64,000 nucleotides of DNA from Bacillota bacterium (GTDB lineage Bacteria > Bacillota > Clostridia > Lachnospirales > Lachnospiraceae), in contig JAEZGK010000103.1 in assembly GCA_023437365.1 (NCBI GenBank), positions 193,878 through 257,877 on the forward strand. Reading direction: 5' to 3'. Made by a program: the position numbers and the translations under genes. How positions within the stretch are numbered: the first letter of the stretch is position 1; the number at the start of each line of letters is the position of its first letter. Of the stretch, positions 9,244-18,377 are shown piece after piece. Under the pieces are notes generated by a model. The model did no database searches. It was given only the letters and a program-made list of their open reading frames with translations, and was not told where the DNA came from.

Positions 9244-10743
9244 TCATTCATTACTTGGCTTGACACATTCCATTATTGCTTTTAGCAAATCTGGATATGC
9301 ACACTTCATCGTATAACGGTTAAATAAAGGGAAGTTCTCATTCACACCGTCTGATTCTCTCCATGCACATTCCCACCAAAAAGCTGGTACATTAAGGTTA
9401 TGGGCTTGTTTGATAATATATGTTGACATATCTATTCTATCTTCAATAGGCATTGCCGCGGTGTTACCCCACTCCCCAAGTATAACGGGTATGCCCACTT
9501 GATCAATGTCTTGTTTTATTAACTTGAATTCTTGGTCTATCTTCTTTGTATTTTCTTTATTTGAGCTTCTCCATTCTGTAACGGGGCTCCCATCATCATT
9601 ATTATAGTAATAATGGACTTCAGCAATCAGTTTAGAATCTTCGGGAATATCCAGGTATTGTAATTCATATGCGTCGTTCATTACCGGGCTCATGGCTAGA
9701 ATACGATTCTTATTATTACCGCCACTGTTTCTGACAGTATCATAAAAAATCTTATTCATTTCGTTCACGCGATCACGCTGTAACTGTTGAAAATCCTTGT
9801 CAGATCCCGTTGATTTCATATAATCCTCATAATTCATACTCGGCTCGTTCATTGGCTCAAAAATCAACTGCTCGTTGTATGATGCAAAATGTTCGGCTAC
9901 CTGTTTCCAGATTGCCTTAAACCGAGCATCAACATAGCTTTTATACTCCGGCTTCATCCAATCCCCAACCCATTTATCACCTACCCAGGAATAATTGAGG
10001 TAATCATAATGAGAATTTATAATGCAGTACATCCCATTATCTAAAATTGTGTTTACATATTCCTCAACAATATCAAGAAAATCATCATCAATTCTAAATG
10101 TTTGATCGTCAGTATAAAGTGACCATGATATGTTAAGTCGAATGGAATCATATCCCGCTTCTTTAAAAACGCGGATCATATCAGTTGTAGGACGGATGGC
10201 CCCACACTTATCTTGGTATGTATAAAGCTTGCTTAATGCGCCATTCATGTTTGCAACATAACCTTTTTTAAAATCCCAATCAATAACGTCTAAGGCACTT
10301 GCATAGTTTGTCCCGATGTTCATCTCTGAAACAACCTGCTTTGCAGTAATATCCCTAACATTGACTGTATTAATAATAGCACATGTATAGACCTCTCCAT
10401 TTGCCTGTCCTGAAATAGTTGCCGTACCCCCTTTATGCCGACCGGTAACTAAGCCGTTGTCATCCACCATTGCAACATAAAGATCAGAAGATGTCCATGT
10501 TACATCCTTCGTGTTGGAGACTGTGAGCTGAATCGTCTCGCCGGTCTTGAGCGAAGCAGATTCACAGTTTATAATCGGTGGTTCAGTAGGCACAGCAGAA
10601 ACCAACGGTTTCGAGGGTACAGCAGAAACTGAAGTTTGCGGCTGGTCGGAAACAGGTGTAGATGTTATTTGAGGTGTTCTTTCATTACATCCAATAAGTA
10701 AAAATGCAAACAATAATGTAACCAATATAATCATTCTTTTCAT
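9244..10743 (-). CDS. Lipoprotein glycoside hydrolase family 5 (endoglucanase-like) with Big2 domain
   Basis: 499 residues. A lipoprotein signal peptide (MKRMIILVTLLFAFLLIGC, lipobox LIGC) anchors the enzyme outside the cell. A Ser/Pro/Thr linker is followed by a Big2-type immunoglobulin-like domain (about 65-130: SLKTGETIQLTV, WTSSDLYVAMVD) and a GH5 catalytic barrel. The acid/base glutamate is in the NEPSMNYE motif and the nucleophile in VILGEWGN. GH5 enzymes of this type cut beta-1,4-glucans or mannans; the subfamily cannot be assigned by eye. GAGGAGG lies about ten bases upstream of the start. Anchoring to the cell suggests local release of oligosaccharides. Confidence 0.9.
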   Translation of the reverse strand: MKRMIILVTLLFAFLLIGCNERTPQITSTPVSDQPQTSVSAVPSKPLVSAVPTEPPIINCESASLKTGETIQLTVSNTKDVTWTSSDLYVAMVDDNGLVTGRHKGGTATISGQANGEVYTCAIINTVNVRDITAKQVVSEMNIGTNYASALDVIDWDFKKGYVANMNGALSKLYTYQDKCGAIRPTTDMIRVFKEAGYDSIRLNISWSLYTDDQTFRIDDDFLDIVEEYVNTILDNGMYCIINSHYDYLNYSWVGDKWVGDWMKPEYKSYVDARFKAIWKQVAEHFASYNEQLIFEPMNEPSMNYEDYMKSTGSDKDFQQLQRDRVNEMNKIFYDTVRNSGGNNKNRILAMSPVMNDAYELQYLDIPEDSKLIAEVHYYYNNDDGSPVTEWRSSNKENTKKIDQEFKLIKQDIDQVGIPVILGEWGNTAAMPIEDRIDMSTYIIKQAHNLNVPAFWWECAWRESDGVNENFPLFNRYTMKCAYPDLLKAIMECVKPSNE

Positions 10744-11184
10744 ATGGTTCGTCGCCTCCTCTTACTTTTTTATCTCTTGAATTTATATCAATGGTTAATT
10801 TAGGAATAAGTCACTTTATCGATAGTCGTACCGGCCTATTGCGTTTCTCCAAACATCAATACAATCATACGTCTTTTCATAAAGTACCTCCTGTCAAAAT
10901 AAATATAAATTGATTACAACATATACTCTGTACTTTTTATAAGTCTTACGTAATCTTATTATTTTAAGTAGACTATCCTCTAAATAATAAGAAACAGCCT
11001 TAATTTTCACAATATACCAAATTAGTATAATTTGCAATATTAAATATTTTGAATTTCTTACTATACCGGCATAATTATTGCATTGATAAGGCCATCCCAT
11101 GGAACCCAGTAAATAAGCTATTTTCCAGATATCCAAAAGTCCAACAGACTATCTCCTATAGAACAAAAAATTTCCATATGAGTA
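10744..11184. other. Gene-poor AT-rich leader region upstream of the GH5 gene
   Basis: 441 bases containing the probable promoter region of the GH5 gene and the tiny frame at 10836-10880. An 80-codon minus-strand frame (10894-11136) has no good binding site and a composition like non-coding AT-rich DNA, so it is not called. Confidence 0.5.
10836..10880 (-). pseudogene. 14-codon frame resembling the start of a lipoprotein gene
   Basis: A strong AGGAGG, seven bases before an ATG, opens a frame MKRRMIVLMFGETQ that stops after 14 codons. The first codons closely resemble the start of the GH5 lipoprotein (MKRMIILV) encoded 93 bases further on. It could be the remnant of a deleted paralogue or a duplicated initiation region, or a leader peptide. 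No function can be assigned. Confidence 0.4.
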
Positions 11185-13578
11185 TTACCTCTTCAGGAAC
11201 TCTGTCACCTCCATCTTAATGCCATCCGTCCTTATTGTAATTGCACCGGTATCATATGTAATCATAATATTACTCTCCATATTACTTAGTCTTTCCAGCA
11301 GCTGCGGATGTGGGTGTCCGTACCAGTTATCTCTTCCGCAGGAGATCAGGGACAGCTCCGGCTTGATTATCTTTAAGAACTCTTCCGAAGTAGAATACTT
11401 AGATCCGTGGTGGGCCACCTTTAAGACATCATAATCTGCGGCCGGAGCGATCCGGTATTTCTTATGATAATATTCCTCCGCCAGGTTCTGGCTAATTCTT
11501 TCTTCTCCCTCCTTTTGTAAGTCTCCGGTCAGAAGCAGATCAAAGGAACCATAACGTACGCCCAGAACCATTGAATAGGAATTGGAGTCCGGAAATACCT
11601 CCTCCGGTGCTGGATGCAGACAATAGATACTCAGATCTACTGCTTTAGAGCCTCTGAATAGTAAACTGCCTGTTTTGATCCGATTACTGCTGATGATATC
11701 TCCCTCCCCTAAGTAGCTGAGTGTTATCATCTTATCCCTGGCCAGCTTCTCCAAAGCAATATAGCTCTCATCCATTATCATAAGTCTGGGCATTATGAGT
11801 TTGTCAATCCGAACTCGCCCTTCTTCCATCAGCTCCACCAACCCACTGATATGATCCATGTCACAATGGCTGACAATCGCGTAATCCAGCTTACTCACTC
11901 CCCGATATTTTAGAAACGGCAATAGTCGGTAGGTTCCAACCTGACGGATATCGGCACTGCCGCCATCGATCAGATAATTGGCTCCGCCATCTTCCATATA
12001 AATTGCCTCTCCCTGTCCCACATCAAGCATCGTAACCTCGAGCCCCTTAGGAAAATGAGGGAGACACAGCAGCAAAATTCCAATCACAGGATAAATTAGC
12101 AGACATTTCTTTACGTTACATTTACTTCGATATATAAATATGAGTAACAAACAGACATCGATCAATATCATCACGCATCCGGGTCTGCCGACCGTAATCA
12201 GACTTCCCGGAAGGTGTGCATTGATCCGGCAGATTTCTTCATATAGCTTAAGGATATAGTTCGGTCCTCCGATCAGAAGTGCTCCGAGCGGCAGACAGAA
12301 GAGTCCTGCTACGCCAGCCAGCAGGGAGGATATGGTTAAGATTGTGATAAAGGGAAGAATGAGCAGATTCGTCAAAATTCCATAGGTCGGAAATTGATAG
12401 TAGAAGTAAAGAACTGCGGGTGTGGTAGCAAGTGTTGCACTCATACTGACCAACACACCGTCCAATATTTTGCTTTTGTAGGGGAGAATTCGTTTGAAGC
12501 CGGGGTAAAGCAGTGAAATTCCCAAAACAGCAGAGTAAGATAGTAAGAAGCCGGCAGAAAACAGCTGTAGTGGATTCTGCAGAAGGATCAGAAGTGCACT
12601 GAGTGCCAATGCAGATAATATGTCATAGGTCTTTCCCAACAGCTTCGCCAGAAGCATCACTACCATCATGACAACGGAGCGATTGGTGGATACGCTGAAA
12701 TTTGTCAGTACTCCATAGCTGTAGAGAAAGGCTATCGTCAGAGCGACAGAAATTTGCAAAGGGATACGGCATTGCTTCAGAAGGCGGAAGATGCCAAGTC
12801 CGATCAGTGATATATGGAGTCCGGAAATCGCAAGAATATGGGATATCCCGCCGATTTGATACAATTCCTTTAATTCATCCTCCAAAAGATATTTATCCCC
12901 AAGCAGCATGGCAATCAGGATGCCCGCTTCCTTATCTTCCAGTATGGTATCATATACCCGGATCAGGCGATTTTTAATTCGGCGGAGTCCTTCACGATAT
13001 TTTGAATAATCGGAGTTAATTATCTTAATCCGATCTGCGATTACTTTGAAATCAATGTTCTCGATACGATAATACATTTGCTCGTCAAATTGTCCCGGAT
13101 TGGAGGCTTGTAGGAATTTTTGCAGAGAACCTTTTAGAAGAATCTGATTTCCGATTTGATAGATTTGATTGTCAGAGGTATAAGCTACGACAGCTTCACA
13201 GGAATAGCTTTCTCCTTGAAGCAGAGAAACCGTAACATGTTCAAGATAAAGTGCGCGGCCTGAGGATTTTTGTACTATCATGGTGATCCGGCCGGACAGT
13301 TCACAGGGTGCTTCCTGTGGAAAGGCATTGGCAAGTCCGGGAAGCTGAAGCTGTGCCTTCATGGCCAAAGCTCCCAAGAGCAGAAGCATCGGCAAAAGCC
13401 ATAGGAATCGGTCCTTTGCAGTGATGTACCGGTTACTCAGCCGGTACATCAGCAGATAAAGCAATGCAAAGCTACATAAACACATTCCGACGACCAGCCA
13501 TACAGCAGCCGAAAACCAGGCAAGTATCAGCCCCAACAGATAAGCCCCCAGGATATACACCAAAGGGCGTCTGATCAA
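11185..13578 (-). CDS. comEC: ComEC/Rec2 DNA uptake channel protein
   Basis: 797 residues. The layout is that of full-length ComEC: N-terminal membrane helices and an OB-like extracellular domain (DUF4131), a central Competence domain with many membrane helices (ISHILAISGLHISLIGLG is the family hallmark), and a C-terminal metallo-beta-lactamase domain with SHCDMDHISGL and VAHHGSKYS. ComEC carries single-stranded DNA across the membrane during natural transformation. Start is TTG with GGAGG seven bases upstream. It lies 11 bases after the GerMN lipoprotein gene and is the last gene of the comEA cluster. Full length argues for function, although clostridial competence is rarely demonstrated. 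Confidence 0.95.
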   Translation of the reverse strand: MIRRPLVYILGAYLLGLILAWFSAAVWLVVGMCLCSFALLYLLMYRLSNRYITAKDRFLWLLPMLLLLGALAMKAQLQLPGLANAFPQEAPCELSGRITMIVQKSSGRALYLEHVTVSLLQGESYSCEAVVAYTSDNQIYQIGNQILLKGSLQKFLQASNPGQFDEQMYYRIENIDFKVIADRIKIINSDYSKYREGLRRIKNRLIRVYDTILEDKEAGILIAMLLGDKYLLEDELKELYQIGGISHILAISGLHISLIGLGIFRLLKQCRIPLQISVALTIAFLYSYGVLTNFSVSTNRSVVMMVVMLLAKLLGKTYDILSALALSALLILLQNPLQLFSAGFLLSYSAVLGISLLYPGFKRILPYKSKILDGVLVSMSATLATTPAVLYFYYQFPTYGILTNLLILPFITILTISSLLAGVAGLFCLPLGALLIGGPNYILKLYEEICRINAHLPGSLITVGRPGCVMILIDVCLLLIFIYRSKCNVKKCLLIYPVIGILLLCLPHFPKGLEVTMLDVGQGEAIYMEDGGANYLIDGGSADIRQVGTYRLLPFLKYRGVSKLDYAIVSHCDMDHISGLVELMEEGRVRIDKLIMPRLMIMDESYIALEKLARDKMITLSYLGEGDIISSNRIKTGSLLFRGSKAVDLSIYCLHPAPEEVFPDSNSYSMVLGVRYGSFDLLLTGDLQKEGEERISQNLAEEYYHKKYRIAPAADYDVLKVAHHGSKYSTSEEFLKIIKPELSLISCGRDNWYGHPHPQLLERLSNMESNIMITYDTGAITIRTDGIKMEVTEFLKR

Positions 13579-13589
13579 TATTCTCCCTC

Positions 13590-14507
13590 CTAACTTTCTT
13601 TCAGTAAGCTTAAGTCTCTCTCAAAATATCCATCCAGAGAAAGTCCTTCCCCGAAAAACGGAGGTACCTCACCATTAATCTGGAATTGAACCTTTTTGAT
13701 GTAAGGAAGCTCCACCAGCGTATTTACAATAGAATAGATGACAACATCATCCGATAAGCCGGAAAGCTTATTCATGAATTCATCATTAAAATCCACATAA
13801 CAAATTCCGTCCTTCATTTCTACCTTATTCAGGACGGTATCCTCAGGAACAGTCCTGTACATTCCAATTTGCTCAGGTCCTGTCAGAAGCTCCTCAAGTA
13901 CTAATTCCTCAAGGGGCACTGTCCCGTTATAGGTGATTTCCTTGAGATATTCCACCAGGGAATCTCCCTTCTCATTAGCAAAATACAGCTTGACCTTCGT
14001 CTCCGTACCTGTGCTGTCAATAAAATCCTCCTTGGTCATAATTCCAACCAATTCACCGCTACTGTCAAGTAAAGGTTGTCCATTCACATAAAACTGAATA
14101 TATTCCACGCCCTCCAGCTGACTTAAGGTCTTCACGATAGCCGCTCTGCATAATATCTCGGAAATACCTGTCAGCTCAGCATAGGAGGGTTCAAAATCTA
14201 TGGTCAGGCTACCGTCATCATTAAAGTAATATTCCCTGACTACCGCCACATCCATCATTGCACTCTTGTATAAAAGGTTTTCCGGTGCCTTTTTTAACAT
14301 ATAAAGCAATTCATCAATCTGCTCCTCCTGCTTGGTACTGATCATCTGATACCTCTCGTTGACCAGGGCAGAGGTTTTGGAATTCACATAGTAGACTCCA
14401 ACCTCAGTAGTTTTCTCCGAGGGTGTTCTGCTGCCGCTGCTGCAGGCATTCAGAGCCATTACCAAACTAAGCAATATTAATACGATTAACAATCTCTTCA
14501 TTCTCAT
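13590..14507 (-). CDS. GerMN-domain lipoprotein
   Basis: About 305 residues with a lipoprotein signal (MKRLLIVLILLSLVMALNAC). Two GerMN domains follow, recognisable from the repeated pattern SLTIDFEPSYAEL / ICYVDFNDEFMNKL and the VEYIQFYVNGQ / IKKVQFQINGE pairs. GerMN was first described in spore germination protein GerM and is also found in LpqB, the lipoprotein partner of the actinobacterial MtrAB system. Here it directly follows a response regulator and histidine kinase (8 to 40 bases), so an accessory role for that kinase is a reasonable inference. The start at 14507 follows GAGGAAGG; 14501 is a possible alternative. Confidence 0.85.
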   Translation of the reverse strand: MRMKRLLIVLILLSLVMALNACSSGSRTPSEKTTEVGVYYVNSKTSALVNERYQMISTKQEEQIDELLYMLKKAPENLLYKSAMMDVAVVREYYFNDDGSLTIDFEPSYAELTGISEILCRAAIVKTLSQLEGVEYIQFYVNGQPLLDSSGELVGIMTKEDFIDSTGTETKVKLYFANEKGDSLVEYLKEITYNGTVPLEELVLEELLTGPEQIGMYRTVPEDTVLNKVEMKDGICYVDFNDEFMNKLSGLSDDVVIYSIVNTLVELPYIKKVQFQINGEVPPFFGEGLSLDGYFERDLSLLKES

Positions 14508-14548
14508 AAGCCTTCCTCTGCACCCCTTCCCGAAGCACACTTTCTGTC

Positions 14549-15994
14549 CTAGACAATATAGTTCAGGGGAATCCTTACATTGAAGGTGGTTCCTTCCCCT
14601 TCCTTACTATAGACCTTGATTGCGCCACGGTGCATCTGTATCACATTCTTTGTGATCGCAAGTCCGAGTCCGGTGCCTCCCGTCTCTCTGGATCTGGCCT
14701 TATCTACGCGATAAAAACGCTCAAAAATAGAATCCTGTGCATTCTCCGGTATTCCGATACCGGAATCCGACACCTTGATAAAGAAATATTTGTGGTCCGC
14801 ATTCAGCGAGACTCTGACCCAACCATCCTCAATATTATACTTTATAGCATTCTCGACCAGGTTGGAGATTGCCAGGGAAAGCTTAACCTCATCCACCTCA
14901 GCAACAACCGGACGGAAGCTTTCATAGATCATCTCGATATTCTGCTTCTTGGCAATCGGTGTCAGACGCTTCAGAATCTGCTCCAGTAATTCGTTGATAT
15001 TTATAGGTGCAATATTCAAATCCCCGGCAGTCTTATCCAGTTTTACCAGAGAAAGCAGGTCATTGATGATCTTATTCTCCCGCTCGATTTCATCTGTAAT
15101 ATCCAACAGGAATTCACGGTACAGCTCGGGTGGGGTATCCTCCTGCATCAGCAGGGAATCTGCCAAAACCTTAATCGAGGTGATCGGTGTCTTCAACTCA
15201 TGGGACACGTTGGATACAAATTCCTGTCTGGAGTTCTCCAGCTTCTGCATCCGGTTCAACATATGATTAAAGGAATCGGAGATTTTTTCGATCTCATTAT
15301 ATCCTTTGATGGAAACACTTTCATCCATGTAGGACTCCGACATATGGTCGATAGAATTTACGACATTGGTCAGGGGCTTGCTCAAAATTCCCGAGAAGTA
15401 GATAGAAAACACAACAATCAAAATCGCAAGGATAATAGTAAACAAGACCACCCTCTGCTCCATGCTGTCCCTGATCACCTGGATATCCTTCGTAGAAAAG
15501 TTCATGACAATAACACCCGTAATCTCTTTGGTATCATTATGGGTGATTGGATAGGTCATGCTAAGATAATTTGTCACATAATTGTGGACGAAACTGTCCC
15601 CGAAACCATTCAGACATCTGATGACATCCTCAGAAATCAGATACTTTCCTTCCTCAAGGGAATAGGTATCCTTCACAATATACAGATTCCTGTTGACAAT
15701 AACGATTCTTCCGCCATAGATATCCGCTATTCTGGAAATCTCGTTATCGGCCTCCGCATCCTCACCGGTGGTCAAAAAGCCCCTGGAATCCAGGAAATTA
15801 GACAGCATATACCCTTGGTTCTTCAATTCATTCTTCTTATTGCTAATGGCCTTCTCCTCATAGGTATTTAAAAGCATCTGTGTAAAGACGGAGAGAGGAA
15901 CCATACCCAGGACGATAAAAGCCAGTAGCAGGTATATTCTCATGCTGTTTAGAAAACGTAATTTACTCTTGATTTTGGAAAAAATAACCGACAC
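14549..15994 (-). CDS. Sensor histidine kinase (HAMP, HisKA, HATPase)
   Basis: 481 residues. Two membrane helices (about 20-40 and 180-200) flank an extracellular sensor domain; HAMP follows, then the H box SHELKTPITSIK, N box NLVENAIKYN, and G boxes DSGIGIPE and GGTGLGLAI. All phosphotransfer residues are present. The GTG start overlaps the end of the response regulator gene by 32 bases, indicating coupling. The architecture is of the WalK/PhoR/MtrB general type, without a PAS domain that I can see. The gene lies between comEA and comEC and is followed by the GerMN lipoprotein. Confidence 0.92.
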   Translation of the reverse strand: MSVIFSKIKSKLRFLNSMRIYLLLAFIVLGMVPLSVFTQMLLNTYEEKAISNKKNELKNQGYMLSNFLDSRGFLTTGEDAEADNEISRIADIYGGRIVIVNRNLYIVKDTYSLEEGKYLISEDVIRCLNGFGDSFVHNYVTNYLSMTYPITHNDTKEITGVIVMNFSTKDIQVIRDSMEQRVVLFTIILAILIVVFSIYFSGILSKPLTNVVNSIDHMSESYMDESVSIKGYNEIEKISDSFNHMLNRMQKLENSRQEFVSNVSHELKTPITSIKVLADSLLMQEDTPPELYREFLLDITDEIERENKIINDLLSLVKLDKTAGDLNIAPININELLEQILKRLTPIAKKQNIEMIYESFRPVVAEVDEVKLSLAISNLVENAIKYNIEDGWVRVSLNADHKYFFIKVSDSGIGIPENAQDSIFERFYRVDKARSRETGGTGLGLAITKNVIQMHRGAIKVYSKEGEGTTFNVRIPLNYIV

Positions 15995-16661
15995 CCCATT
16001 TTGTATGTATAAATTTCGGCTCGCTAGGATTACTCTCTATCTTTTCACGCAACCTTCTGATGTGAACATCCACCGTCCTGACATCACCGGGATAATCATA
16101 ACCCCATACTATATTCAACAGGTTTTCACGGCTGTATACTTTATTCGGATTAAACACCAATAACTCAAGCAAATCGAATTCCTTCGCAGTCAGATTCACT
16201 TCCTTGCCCGCGATATATACTCTTCTGTTCTCGCAATCTATCTTCATGTCACTAAAGGTAACTATCTTGGTATCAGTACTTCCTGTAGTCGTATTCTTGC
16301 TGCTGCGCCGCATAATAGCCTTAATTCTGGCCTTAACCTCAAGAATATTAAAGGGCTTTGTGATATAATCATCCGCGCCATACTCGAGACCAAGGATCTT
16401 ATCCATGTCATCACCCTTGGCAGTCAGCATAATAATCGGCATCATGGAAAATTCCCGAATCTGCTGGCATACCTCGAAGCCTGAAAGCTTCGGAAGCATG
16501 ACATCCAACAAAACCACATCATATTCCTTCTTTTTCGCAGCCTCCAGAGCTTCCTCTCCGTCGTAGGCACAGTCAACCTCCATACCGTCCTGTTCTAAAC
16601 TGAAACGGATACCCTTAACGATTAATTTTTCATCATCAACTACAAGTACTCTCTTTGCCAT
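15963..16661 (-). CDS. OmpR/PhoB family response regulator
   Basis: 232 residues. Receiver domain with acidic pocket (VVDDEK), phosphoacceptor aspartate in VLLDVMLPK and the conserved lysine in YITKPF; C-terminal winged helix with VNLTAKEFDLLELL and RTVDVHIRRLREKIE. It is the partner of the overlapping histidine kinase downstream. The genes regulated are unknown; their place inside the comEA-comEC cluster may simply reflect an old operon rather than competence control. Confidence 0.95.
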   Translation of the reverse strand: MAKRVLVVDDEKLIVKGIRFSLEQDGMEVDCAYDGEEALEAAKKKEYDVVLLDVMLPKLSGFEVCQQIREFSMMPIIMLTAKGDDMDKILGLEYGADDYITKPFNILEVKARIKAIMRRSSKNTTTGSTDTKIVTFSDMKIDCENRRVYIAGKEVNLTAKEFDLLELLVFNPNKVYSRENLLNIVWGYDYPGDVRTVDVHIRRLREKIESNPSEPKFIHTKWGVGYFFQNQE

Positions 16662-16687
16662 CTCTTCACCTCATCATGGTATCTATT

Positions 16688-17485
16688 TTATTTTACGGTA
16701 ATATAACCGGAAACCTTTTCAAACAACCCTTCCTTTATCCCGGAAATCTTCATCAGGTCCTGTATCGTTATGAACTTACCCTTTGTATTCCGGTACTCAA
16801 GGATACTGGCGGCTTTCGCCTCTCCTACCCCCGGAAGCTTCATCAGCTCCTCGGCGGTAGCTGTATTGATATTAATCAGCTTTGAACTTAATGCTCCCGA
16901 GGACACCTGTTCCGGTATGTCCGAAGCTCCGCCTCCTGACATATAGTCTGCAGCTGACAGCTCCTTCAGTTCCTTTTGTGTGGGGATATAGATTCTTTGA
17001 CCATCCTGCACCTTCAGTGCCTGATTGATATAATCTTCGGCTGCCTCCTCAGTAAACCCTCCTGCAAGCTCTACCAGGTCAACCACTCTGCAGACTTCCG
17101 TAATCGGATAGACTCCCGGGTTGCTCACCGCTCCGCAGATATGAGCATAAGTACTCTCTCCCGGCGCTAGCTCTTTTATCCCTGTTCTCTCGCCGGTATC
17201 TGCTTTAAGTAAACTGTTCCCGGCTTCCGAGGTCTCTTGATTCTCCTGCTCTGTATCTTCTGCCTGGCTTTTCTTTGAATACCCCTGTCCTAATGCCTCC
17301 GGCTCACTCTCATGAGTATACGTCTGTCCCGAAGTCTCTGTCAGGGTTATTTCCTGCTGCTGTGATAAATTCCATACAGAATTGCCGGAAGTATCCTTCT
17401 TTAACACACAGCTATAGCAGATACCTGCGATCAGGAGAAACATACAGGCAGCTGCCATAATAAAATATTTTCTTCTCATTATCAT
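16688..17485 (-). CDS. comEA: ComEA-type DNA-binding competence protein
   Basis: 265 residues: an N-terminal membrane anchor (about 5-25), a Glu/Ser-rich spacer (about 35-100), an SLBB domain (YAHICGAVSNPGVYPI) and a C-terminal double helix-hairpin-helix (INTATAEELMKLPGVGEAKA, then LMKISGIKEGLFEKV) that binds double-stranded DNA. In transformable bacteria ComEA binds incoming DNA outside the membrane and hands it to ComEC, whose gene lies four genes downstream. The spacer is longer than in Bacillus ComEA. Confidence 0.93.
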   Translation of the reverse strand: MIMRRKYFIMAAACMFLLIAGICYSCVLKKDTSGNSVWNLSQQQEITLTETSGQTYTHESEPEALGQGYSKKSQAEDTEQENQETSEAGNSLLKADTGERTGIKELAPGESTYAHICGAVSNPGVYPITEVCRVVDLVELAGGFTEEAAEDYINQALKVQDGQRIYIPTQKELKELSAADYMSGGGASDIPEQVSSGALSSKLININTATAEELMKLPGVGEAKAASILEYRNTKGKFITIQDLMKISGIKEGLFEKVSGYITVK

Positions 17486-17604
17486 CTTCCTTATAAAGAA
17501 GACCTAAAAAGTACCCTCTATACTTTTTTGATAAGACATTCTTATTTTACATAAATTGCACATCATTTACAATAGGTATTTCAGCCAGAATATTAGAAAT
17601 ATAT

Positions 17605-18051
17605 TCAATATTTTCTCCAACTACCCTGAAAAACGACAATCCCGATGATCACTATGGCTACTCCAATTAATTTGCGCCATTCAAACCCGACCTTATCCGA
17701 ACCGAACATCCCAAAAACCTCGATTAAATATGCCACCACCAGCTGAGCAGTGATGATAAACATATTGGCCATCGCCGGTCCAAGCGTATCCACACTCTTA
17801 ATCACAGTATACGTAATAAAGGCCCCAAGTACTCCTCCCAGCAGCATATACTTCTGATTAATCCGAAGTATTGCCGAGAATTGTCCCTGTCTGCCAGTTA
17901 CAAACCAGGCCAGAATACACACTAACATCGCCAGAAACTGTACAAAGCTAGCCGAGACCCATATACTGGTCTGTTTTGTAACCCCTGCATTGAACACCCC
18001 CTGTGTACTCATCATCGCACCGGAGAGAATTGCAATCAAAAACCCCAACAT
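17605..18051 (-). CDS. DMT-type small membrane protein, YdcZ (DUF606) family
   Basis: About 148 residues with five hydrophobic segments: MLGFLIAILSGAMMSTQGVF, the ASFVQFLAMLVCILAWFV helix, MLLGGVLGAFITYTVI, the ANMFIITAQLVVAYLI helix and IGVAIVIIGIVVF. This length and the N-terminal motif fit the YdcZ family of the drug/metabolite transporter superfamily, which often works as paired subunits; no partner gene is adjacent. An open frame extends 32 codons upstream but is basic and AT-rich; the start at 18051 follows AAGGAAGG and matches the family length. Confidence 0.8.
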   Translation of the reverse strand: MLGFLIAILSGAMMSTQGVFNAGVTKQTSIWVSASFVQFLAMLVCILAWFVTGRQGQFSAILRINQKYMLLGGVLGAFITYTVIKSVDTLGPAMANMFIITAQLVVAYLIEVFGMFGSDKVGFEWRKLIGVAIVIIGIVVFQGSWRKY

Positions 18052-18377
18052 GATAGCACCGACCTTCCTTACATTATTTAGTACTTTCTTAAGATAACCT
18101 TTTTTATAATACTCTATTCGATTCTTATTTCTTCGTAGTACAAACATAATTTTCCTTATATCGGGATATACTCCCGTGATTTCTTATAATTTAGCATTAT
18201 TGCTCATTATCTGGCATAAATGGTTGCAATTATGCTAAATTTCATCTAGTAAAAATGTACTAGAGTGTAGTATAATGTAAACAAATTTATTATTATGCTG
18301 CAATATGATAAATATCGAAAATTACTTAAAATCTTTTTATATAATTAATGCGACTACTACTTCGGAGGCATGCTTTT
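18052..18377. promoter_or_regulatory. Leader and probable promoter of the XrtG operon
   Basis: 326 bases between divergent genes. A good -10 box TATAAT lies at 18271-18276. Just upstream, CTAGT (18246-18250) and ACTAG (18259-18263) form a dyad spanning the -35 position, so the promoter may be controlled by a regulator bound there. No close -35 consensus is visible, which would fit an activator-dependent promoter. The RNA leader to the start codon would be about 95 bases. Confidence 0.4.

Noticed and set aside
10894..11136. 80-codon minus-strand frame upstream of the GH5 gene
   Set aside because: No ribosome binding site, composition of AT-rich intergenic DNA, no recognisable family.
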